From assembly GCA_035515515.1 (NCBI GenBank), contig DATJBC010000138.1:1-10567 (forward strand): a stretch of 10,567 bases of DNA, written 5' to 3'. The translations under genes and the position numbers were made by a program. This stretch comes from DATJBC01 sp035515515 (GTDB lineage: Bacteria; Actinomycetota; Acidimicrobiia; Acidimicrobiales; UBA8190). Below the pieces are notes generated by a model. It worked only from the letters and a program-made list of their open reading frames with translations. It was not told where the DNA came from and did not search any database. Below, in pieces: positions 5,834 through 10,567 of this stretch; within the stretch, counting starts at the first letter, position 1; each line of letters starts with the position of its first letter.

Positions 5834-6757
5834 TCAGAAGATGTGGAACGAGGTCGGCGGCCAGATGCGGAGGATGACCCGGCCCACGATGAGCGAGCGC
5901 GGGATGGGGCCGAAGAACCGGCTGTCCTGGGAGTCCGAGCGGTTGTCCCCCATCACGAAGTACTCGTTGGCGGGGACCGTCATGGTCTGGATCCCGGTGG
6001 TCACCGTGCCGCGCGGCAGCCACGGCTCGTTGAGGGGCTTGCCGTCGATGTCGACCCGGCCGTCCACCGACGAGATCGTCTCGCCCGGTAGCCCGATCAC
6101 GCGCTTGACCAGGTCGTTGACATTGGGGTCGTTCTCGCCGGGGGGCTTGCCGAACACCACGATGTCCCCTCGGTGGACGTCGTGGAGGTGGTAGCTGAGC
6201 TTGTCGACGAGGATCCGGTCGTTCACCTTGAGCGTGGGCTCCATCGACCCCGACGGGATGAAGAAGGTCTGCACCACGAAGGTGCGGATGCCGACGGCGA
6301 CGCCGATCGCCACCAGGATGACGAGCGCCCACTCGATCATCCACCGCCGTCCCCGGCCGGGCTTCTTGGGGCGGCCGGTCGTGGACGGCGCCGTCGAGGG
6401 GGCGGCATCGAGCAGGGCGGCCGCTCCCCGGGCGGGCCGTCCCGAGCTGGTGGGCTCGATGCTGGGCGCGGCCGTGATGCCGGACGTGAACGGCGCGGCG
6501 CTGATGCCCGGCGCGGCGCTGATGCCCGGCGCGGGGGCCGTCAGGGTGGCCGTGGGGGCGGCCCCCACCCCCCCCACCGGCCCGGAGGCCACGCCGGCCG
6601 GCACCGGCGAGGGGACGGCGGCGGGTGGCGCCGTGGCCGGCACGGCAGCCGGGGCCGGCGCGGGCGCTGTCGCCCACACGCCGTCGCCGGGCGCGCGCAA
6701 CCACAGCGAGTCGACCTTCTTCGCCCGCGGCGACGGCTCGTGCGAATCAGGGGCCAC
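5834..6757 (-). CDS. lepB: Type I signal peptidase with long N-terminal extension
   Basis: This membrane-anchored Ser/Lys protease removes signal peptides from exported proteins. After a single membrane segment (about 141-162) come IPSGSMEPT (167-175) with nucleophile S171, DRILVDKL (180-187), DLVKRVIGLPGE (215-226) with general base K218, and MGDNRSDSQDSRFFGPI (269-285), all signature boxes of peptidase family S26. There is no C-terminal membrane segment. The first 135 or so residues are cytosolic and unusual: a Pro/Ala/Thr-rich low-complexity stretch (about 29-125) ending in a basic KKPGRGRR anchor. The GTG start at 6755-6757 has no Shine-Dalgarno sequence but has TAGCCT 9 nt upstream; a start further in cannot be ruled out. 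It stands between pafA and tatA/B, where mycobacteria carry pafB and pafC. Proximity to tat genes fits a shared export role. Confidence 0.95.
   Translation of the reverse strand: MAPDSHEPSPRAKKVDSLWLRAPGDGVWATAPAPAPAAVPATAPPAAVPSPVPAGVASGPVGGVGAAPTATLTAPAPGISAAPGISAAPFTSGITAAPSIEPTSSGRPARGAAALLDAAPSTAPSTTGRPKKPGRGRRWMIEWALVILVAIGVAVGIRTFVVQTFFIPSGSMEPTLKVNDRILVDKLSYHLHDVHRGDIVVFGKPPGENDPNVNDLVKRVIGLPGETISSVDGRVDIDGKPLNEPWLPRGTVTTGIQTMTVPANEYFVMGDNRSDSQDSRFFGPIPRSLIVGRVILRIWPPTSFHIF
6492..6534. repeat. 18-bp perfect tandem duplication inside lepB
   Basis: The 18-bp unit ggcgcggcgctgatgccc occurs twice in a row (6492-6509, 6510-6527), followed by the first 7 bases of a third copy. It keeps the reading frame and encodes the repeated GISAAP at residues 78-89 of the lepB N-terminal extension. 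Diverged relatives lie just beside it. Confidence 0.75.
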
Positions 6758-6766
6758 GAACCCCCG

Positions 6767-6772
6767 AGGCTA
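6767..6772 (-). promoter_or_regulatory. Candidate -10 box TAGCCT for lepB
   Basis: On the minus strand TAGCCT lies 9 nt before the GTG start of lepB, in the 50-bp gap after pafA. No Shine-Dalgarno sequence is present between it and the start. It is the same hexamer as the one before the DUF2007 gene, which supports a shared promoter element; no -35 box is recognisable. Confidence 0.45.
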
Positions 6773-6807
6773 CCGGACCCCAGGCCCTTATTTGCCTCGC
6801 CGACGGC

Positions 6808-8175
6808 TCACAGGCTGGCGATCAGCTTCTCCACGCGCTCGTCGTGCGAGCGGAACGGGTCCTTCAGGAGGACGGTCCGCTGGGCCTGGTCGTTGAGCTT
6901 GAGGTGCACCCAGTCCACGGTGAAGTCGCGCCGGCGCTCCTTGGCCCGGCGGATGAACTCGCCCCGGAGCCGGGCGCGGGTCGTCTGGGGCGGCCGGTTC
7001 ATGGCGTCGACGATGGCCTCTTCCTCGCTGACGCGGTCCATGCGGTCGCGCGCCTCCATCCGGTAGTAGAGGCCGCGGCTGCGGTTGACGTCGTGGTACT
7101 GGAGGTCGAGGAGGGCGATCTTCGGGTGCCCGAGGGGGAGCCCGTGTCTCGTCCGGTAGGCCTCGATGAGCTGATGCTTGGCGACCCAGTCGCACTCGCG
7201 CTCGAGCGTCAACGGGTCGGACTCGAGCCCCTTCAGGCAGTGCTCCCACATGTCGAGGGCGCGGTCCTCCTGCGGCGACAGGCCGTGGGTGTCGCGGAAG
7301 CGCAGGGCGCGCGTGAGGTACTCGGCCTGGATGTCGAGGGCGCTCACCTCGCGACCGTTGGCCAGGCGCACCTTGCGCCGGCAGGTGAGGTCGTGGCTGA
7401 TCTCGCGGATGGCCCGGATGGGGTTCTCGAGCGTCAGGTCGCGCAGGACCGTGCCGGGGTCCTCCAGCATGCGCAGGAGGATGCTGGTCGCCCCCACCTT
7501 GAGGAAGGTGGCGTACTCGCTCATGTTGGAGTCGCCCACGATCACGTGCAGCCGGCGGAAGCGCTCGGCGTCGGCATGGGGCTCGTCGCGGGTGTTGATG
7601 ATGGGGCGGCTGCGGGTGGTGGCCGAGGAGACGCCCTCCCAGATGTGCTCGGCCCGCTGCGACAGGCAGAACACGGCACCGCGCGCCGTCTGCAGGACCT
7701 TGCCCGCCCCCGAGTAGATCTGCCTGCTCACCAGGAACGGGATGAGGACCTCCGTGTAGTGGGCGAAGTCGTCGCGCCGGCTGGTGAGGTAGTTCTCGTG
7801 GCAGCCGTAGGAGTTCCCGGCCGAGTCGGTGTTGTTCTTGAACAGGTAGATGACGCCCCGGATCCCCTCCTCGCGCAGGCGCGCCTCCGCCCCGGTGACG
7901 AGGTGGTCGAGGATGCGCTCCCCCGCCTTGTCGTGGGCGACGAGGTCCGTGATGGCGTCGCACTCGGGCGTGGCGTACTCGGGGTGGCTGCCCACGTCGA
8001 GGTAGAGGCGCGCCCCGTTCTCGAGGAAGACGTTGGAGGAGCGCCCCCAGCTCACCACCCGCCGGAACAGGTACCGGGCGACCTCGTCGGGGGACAGCCG
8101 GCGCTGCCCGCGCAGGGTGCAGGTGACCCCGTACTCGTTCTCGAGCCCGAAGATCCTCCGGTCCACGAAGCCCAC
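6808..8175 (-). CDS. pafA: Pup-protein ligase PafA
   Basis: PafA joins the C-terminal glutamate of Pup to lysines of target proteins with ATP, marking them for the proteasome. The 455-residue product matches the usual length (about 450) and is very similar to M. tuberculosis PafA as I recall it. Visible landmarks are FGLENEYG (9-16) with metal-binding E12; RRLSPDEVARYLFRR (25-39); LYLDVGSHPEYATPE (57-71), with D60 as the likely catalytic base; LFKNNTDSAGNSYGCHENYL; EGVSSATTRSRPIINTRDEP; and the C-terminal PPQTTRARLRGEF and FTVDWVHLKLNDQAQRT. I see no extra Dop-type loop, which supports PafA rather than a second Dop. The start is GTG (8173-8175), because MGFVDRRIFG aligns with the known N-terminus. 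There is no ribosome-binding site; a TACGGC at 8182-8187 lies 6 nt upstream, so translation may be leaderless. The gene is separated from prcA by a divergent plus-strand gene. Confidence 0.98.
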   Translation of the reverse strand: MGFVDRRIFGLENEYGVTCTLRGQRRLSPDEVARYLFRRVVSWGRSSNVFLENGARLYLDVGSHPEYATPECDAITDLVAHDKAGERILDHLVTGAEARLREEGIRGVIYLFKNNTDSAGNSYGCHENYLTSRRDDFAHYTEVLIPFLVSRQIYSGAGKVLQTARGAVFCLSQRAEHIWEGVSSATTRSRPIINTRDEPHADAERFRRLHVIVGDSNMSEYATFLKVGATSILLRMLEDPGTVLRDLTLENPIRAIREISHDLTCRRKVRLANGREVSALDIQAEYLTRALRFRDTHGLSPQEDRALDMWEHCLKGLESDPLTLERECDWVAKHQLIEAYRTRHGLPLGHPKIALLDLQYHDVNRSRGLYYRMEARDRMDRVSEEEAIVDAMNRPPQTTRARLRGEFIRRAKERRRDFTVDWVHLKLNDQAQRTVLLKDPFRSHDERVEKLIASL

Positions 8176-8231
8176 GGTAGTGCCGTACCCCGCCGTCCCG
8201 GTGTCTCGGGGCCCGGCGCTAGCCTGCCCCC
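8176..8231. promoter_or_regulatory. Divergent promoter region between pafA and the DUF2007 gene
   Basis: These 56 bp separate two divergent GTG-started genes, so both promoters must lie here or inside the opposing gene. On the plus strand TAGCCT (8220-8225) is 6 nt before GTG at 8232. On the minus strand TACGGC (8182-8187) is 6 nt before the pafA GTG at 8175; it has the TA but lacks the final T. Neither gene has a Shine-Dalgarno sequence. The spacing is typical of leaderless actinobacterial transcripts, where the transcript starts at the start codon. The pafA box is the weaker of the two. Confidence 0.5.
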
Positions 8232-8480
8232 GTGGCGGTCCCGCTGATGGTGCACCTCACCACGGTCGGCTCGATGTTCGAGGCCCGCGTGGTGTCGGCC
8301 CGGCTGGGCGCCGACGGGATCCTCACCCAGGTGCGCGGGGGGCGCGACGGCCCCTACCCGCTCCCCGGGCCGGTCGAGGTGCTCGTCCAGGCGGACCAGG
8401 CCGAGGAGGCGCGCCAGCTGCTGCTGGCGGATCAGGTGGAGGCCGTCTTCGACGACGCCGGGGGCGACGCCGCTCCCTGA
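8232..8480 (+). CDS. Small DUF2007-type protein
   Basis: This 82-residue protein is the only plus-strand gene in the window. It fits the DUF2007 pattern (called a putative prokaryotic signal-transducing domain in Pfam): an N-terminal strand MVHLTTVGSMFEARVVSARL (6-25), then LGADGILTQVRG and LPGPVEVLVQADQAEEARQL (44-63). Such small domains have an alternating strand-helix fold and no established molecular role. GTG at 8232 is chosen because TAGCCT ends 6 nt upstream, the usual leaderless spacing; ATG at 8247 (residue 6) is the alternative and would remove only MAVPL. The gene is divergent from pafA and converges on prcA with a 25-bp gap. Its position suggests, but does not show, a link to pupylation or to control of the locus. 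It is acidic toward the C-terminus. No membrane segment or signal peptide is seen. Confidence 0.85.
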   Translation: MAVPLMVHLTTVGSMFEARVVSARLGADGILTQVRGGRDGPYPLPGPVEVLVQADQAEEARQLLLADQVEAVFDDAGGDAAP

Positions 8481-8486
8481 GAGGAC

Positions 8487-8501
8487 GGGCCCGCCGGGCC
8501 C
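8487..8501. terminator. Candidate bidirectional terminator between converging genes
   Basis: GGGCCC-GCC-GGGCCC forms a perfect 6-bp all-GC hairpin with a 3-nt loop, lying entirely in the 25-bp gap between the DUF2007 stop (8478-8480) and the prcA stop (8506-8508). Being symmetric it could serve both strands. There is no T-tract, so it would be a GC-hairpin-only terminator. Confidence 0.45.
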
Positions 8502-8505
8502 CGCC

Positions 8506-9264
8506 TCACGATCCGGAGGGCTCCCCGGCGGCCCCGGCCGCACCCGACGCGCCCCCCCGGCCGGCGCGCGCCCCGCCCCGGCGCGGGGTGCTGAGCAGCT
8601 CGACCAGCTCGTCGTGGCCGAGGCGCCGGAAGGCGCGGCGCCCGTTGCCGCGCGCCAGCACGGCCACCTCGAGGTCGGCGGGCTCGAGGGTGCGGTCGGG
8701 CCCGGCCAGCGCGCTCACCGCGGCGCGCAGGGCGGCCTCGAGGCCCCAGCCGTCCTGGAGGGACTCGGTGAAGCGCTCGGTGATGACCTCGGTCTCGCCC
8801 CCGAGCACGGCGAAGCGGTCCTCGTCGGTGATCGTGCCCTCGTAGGCGATGTGGTACAGCTGGTCGGGCCGCTGGTCGGTGCCGAGCTCGGCCACGAGGA
8901 TCTCGACCTCGAGCGGCTTCATCTCGTGGGTGAAGACCTGGCCCAGGAACTGGGCATAGAGGTTGGCGAGGGAGCGGGCGTCGACGTCGTCGCGGCTGAA
9001 GGCGAAGCCCTTGGTGTCGGCGTGGCGCACGCCCGCCACCCGCAGCTGGTCGAACTCGTTGTACTTGCCCACCCCGGCGAAGGCGATGCGGTCGTAGATC
9101 TCGCTGATCTTGTGCAACGAGCGCGAGGGGTTCTCGGCCACGATCAGGATCCCGCCGTCGTACACGCACGCCACCAGCGACCGCCCCCGGGCGATGCCCT
9201 TCTGGGCGTACTCCGCCCGGTCCTTCATGACCTGCTCGGGCGCGACGTAGAAGGGCATGGTCAC
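8506..9264 (-). CDS. prcA: 20S proteasome alpha subunit PrcA
   Basis: PrcA forms the outer heptameric rings that gate the proteasome and dock the ring ATPase (Mpa/ARC). The 252-residue product matches the family length (about 248 in M. tuberculosis). Key stretches are PFYVAPEQVMKDRAEYAQKG (4-23), the gating helix region; AENPSRSLHKISEIYDRIAF (43-62); GKYNEFDQLR; and LANLYAQFLGQVFTHE. There is no N-terminal catalytic Thr, as expected for an alpha subunit. The C-terminal 30 residues are Gly/Ala-rich and poorly ordered. The start GTG (9262-9264) overlaps the prcB stop as GTGA and is preceded by GGAGG at 9 nt; the ATG two codons later is less well placed. The operon order and overlap with prcB support equal expression of the two subunits. 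It is the last gene of the dop-pup-prcB-prcA operon. Confidence 0.97.
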   Translation of the reverse strand: MTMPFYVAPEQVMKDRAEYAQKGIARGRSLVACVYDGGILIVAENPSRSLHKISEIYDRIAFAGVGKYNEFDQLRVAGVRHADTKGFAFSRDDVDARSLANLYAQFLGQVFTHEMKPLEVEILVAELGTDQRPDQLYHIAYEGTITDEDRFAVLGGETEVITERFTESLQDGWGLEAALRAAVSALAGPDRTLEPADLEVAVLARGNGRRAFRRLGHDELVELLSTPRRGGARAGRGGASGAAGAAGEPSGS

Positions 9265-10076
9265 GGGCCGCCACCTCCCACGCCCTGCCCGATGCCGCGC
9301 CGCTCGACCAGCGCGGCGAAGCGCTCGGCCACCTCCTGCTCCTCGGCCCGTGTGTACCCGCTCGCCGTCACCGTGGCCACCATGGGGAAGATCCCCCGCA
9401 CGAGGTCGGGGCCGCCCGTGGCGGCGTCCTCGTCCGCCGCCTCGTACAGGGCGCGCACGGCCAGCTCGATGGCCTCGTCGCGCGGCAGTCCCCGTCGCCA
9501 GCCGAGCTTGATGGTGGTGCGGGCGTCGCGTCCCCCCGAGCCCGTGGCGGCGTGGTCGGCCTCCTCGAAGTGCCCGCCCGTGACGTCGTAGGTGAAGATG
9601 CGGCCCTCGCCGAGCAACAGGTCGAAGCCCGCGAACAGCGGCACCACCACGAGGCCCTGCATGGCCATGGGCAGGTGCTCGCGCACCATCTGCCCGAGCT
9701 GGTTGGCCTTGCCCTCGAGGCTGAGGGCCACACCTTCGACCTTCTCGTAGTGCTCGAGCTGGGTCTGGAAGAGCTTCACCATCTCCACCGCCGGGCCGGC
9801 CGCCCCGGCGATGGCCACCGCCGAATGGCGGTCGGCGGGGAAGACCTTCTCCATGGCGCGGTGGGCGATGATGTTCCCCTCGGTGGCCCGGCGGTCGCCC
9901 GCCATGACCACGCCGTCGGCGTAGCGCAGCGCCACCACCGTGGTGCCGTGCGCCACCCCCGGGGCCGTCCCGGCCAGGTCCGCCGGGGCCGGCCGGGGGC
10001 CGGGGGCGCTGCGGCGGACGAGGGCTGCGAAATCGGGCCCGGGGTCGTCCCCGGGCGGGAAGAGGGGCAGGCCCAC
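9261..10076 (-). CDS. prcB: 20S proteasome beta subunit PrcB (catalytic)
   Basis: PrcB makes the inner rings and carries the proteolytic site, an N-terminal threonine exposed when the propeptide is cut off. The 271-residue precursor has a propeptide of 44 residues ending in VAHG, then TTVVALRY. T45 becomes Thr1; D61 falls at mature position 17 (in AGDRRAT) and K77 at mature position 33, so the canonical Thr1-Asp17-Lys33 set is intact. Other conserved stretches are QLEHYEKVEG, MVREHLPMAMQGL and DEDAATGGPDLVRGIFP. The start is GTG (10074-10076), with GGGGAG about 7 nt upstream, partly inside the pup stop region; the gap to pup is 4 bp. It shares GTGA with prcA. The protein is expected to be fully active. 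Confidence 0.98.
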   Translation of the reverse strand: MGLPLFPPGDDPGPDFAALVRRSAPGPRPAPADLAGTAPGVAHGTTVVALRYADGVVMAGDRRATEGNIIAHRAMEKVFPADRHSAVAIAGAAGPAVEMVKLFQTQLEHYEKVEGVALSLEGKANQLGQMVREHLPMAMQGLVVVPLFAGFDLLLGEGRIFTYDVTGGHFEEADHAATGSGGRDARTTIKLGWRRGLPRDEAIELAVRALYEAADEDAATGGPDLVRGIFPMVATVTASGYTRAEEQEVAERFAALVERRGIGQGVGGGGP

Positions 10077-10080
10077 CCGC

Positions 10081-10284
10081 CTACTCCCCGCCCTTCTGCA
10101 CGTAGTTGCGGACGAATTCCTCGGCGTTCTCCTCGAGGACCTCGTCGATCTCGTCCAGGAGGTCGTCCAGCTCGGCCTTGAGCTTCTCGCCCTGGGGGGA
10201 CGGCGCGGGAGCCTCTGCCTCCTCGGTCACCTGCTCCTCGCGCGTCGGCGCCGGCTGCCGGCGCTTCTGCTCCCGTTCTGCCAT
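10081..10284 (-). CDS. pup: Prokaryotic ubiquitin-like protein Pup
   Basis: Pup is the small tag joined to protein lysines by PafA and recognised by the proteasome ATPase. The 67-residue product (64 in M. tuberculosis) has a charged, disordered N-terminal half with a Pro/Ala stretch (24-30), a helix-forming segment (about 33-60) that would pair with the ATPase coiled coil, and the hallmark end FVRNYVQKGGE. It ends in GGE, not the GGQ of mycobacteria, so it is ready for ligation without deamidation by Dop. The start ATG (10282-10284) has AGGAG 7 nt upstream; this ribosome-binding site overlaps the dop stop codon (TAGGAG), so the two genes are probably translationally coupled. The gap to dop is 10 bp. 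Confidence 0.98.
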   Translation of the reverse strand: MAEREQKRRQPAPTREEQVTEEAEAPAPSPQGEKLKAELDDLLDEIDEVLEENAEEFVRNYVQKGGE

Positions 10285-10294
10285 CAGTCCACTC

Positions 10295-10567
10295 CTAGGC
10301 GCTCAACCGTGCCAACAGCTCCGTCGGGGTGCTGCTCTCCTCCAGGAGGGCCTCGACGTGATCGGCCGTTCCGCGTAGCGGATCCATCATAGGGACGCGC
10401 CGAAGGGGGTCGGTACCCAGGTCGAACACCAACGAGTCCCAGTTGGCGCTGGCGATGGCGGGCGCCCAGCGCTTGAGGCACTGGCCCCGGAAGTAGGCGC
10501 GGGTCCGGCGGGGCGGCTCGGTCACGGCCTCCCGGACCTCCTCGGCGGCGGTCAGGTGGCGGGTGTC
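10295..10567 (-). CDS. dop: Pup deamidase/depupylase Dop, C-terminal part (runs off right edge)
   Basis: Dop removes Pup from tagged proteins and, where Pup ends in Gln, deamidates it. Only the last 90 residues are present, out of about 500; the frame is open to the window edge and begins DTRHLTAAEEVREAV. The segment matches the Dop C-terminal domain: PPRRTRAYFRGQCLKRW, then NWDSLVFDLG, RRVPMMDPLRGTADHV and the end LLARLSA. The related ligase PafA in this window has a different C-terminus (LKLNDQAQRT...), and the position directly before pup is that of dop. The catalytic N-terminal region is outside the window, so activity cannot be judged. The GTG at about 10525 is internal and not the true start. 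Confidence 0.93.
   Translation of the reverse strand, partial: DTRHLTAAEEVREAVTEPPRRTRAYFRGQCLKRWAPAIASANWDSLVFDLGTDPLRRVPMMDPLRGTADHVEALLEESSTPTELLARLSA

Noticed and set aside
6625..8247. A 540-codon plus-strand open frame antisense to pafA
   Set aside because: pafA is highly conserved on the minus strand, and this frame is a composition shadow.

Overview
The window is a high-GC, gene-dense stretch of chromosome from an actinobacterium (Actinomycetota). The evidence is the Pup-proteasome locus (dop, pup, prcB, prcA, pafA), frequent GTG starts, and the conserved order pafA ... tatA-tatC-helY, which matches the mycobacterial arrangement (established knowledge). Absence of pafB/pafC at their usual place and recurring TAGnnT boxes just upstream of start codons make me favour a deep-branching class such as Acidimicrobiia; this is inference, not proof. 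I see no mobile element, CRISPR array, tRNA or rRNA gene.

Layout, right to left, because nearly everything is on the minus strand. A tight operon enters from the right edge: the C-terminal part of dop, then pup, prcB and prcA (gaps 10 bp, 4 bp and a 4-bp overlap). It encodes the Pup tag, its deamidase/depupylase and the 20S core protease. It ends at a GC-rich hairpin facing a small plus-strand gene of the DUF2007 type. That gene is divergent from pafA, the Pup ligase. Then follow lepB (signal peptidase I with a long low-complexity N-terminus), a tatA/tatB-type gene, tatC, a HelY/Ski2-like helicase that is unusually short, and a double-length ThyX-fold protein. After a 402-bp region with several inverted repeats, a very acidic small protein starts at 296 and runs off the left edge.

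Functionally the window combines targeted protein degradation (pupylation and proteasome), protein export and maturation (Tat translocase, signal peptidase I), RNA metabolism (HelY) and a nucleotide-metabolism relative (tandem ThyX). These are mostly core chromosomal genes, not an accessory island. The most unusual points are the tandem ThyX protein, whose signature motif is split between its two halves; the HelY homologue that appears to lack the large insertion of mycobacterial HelY; lepB standing where pafBC is normally found; and the DUF2007 gene within the proteasome locus.
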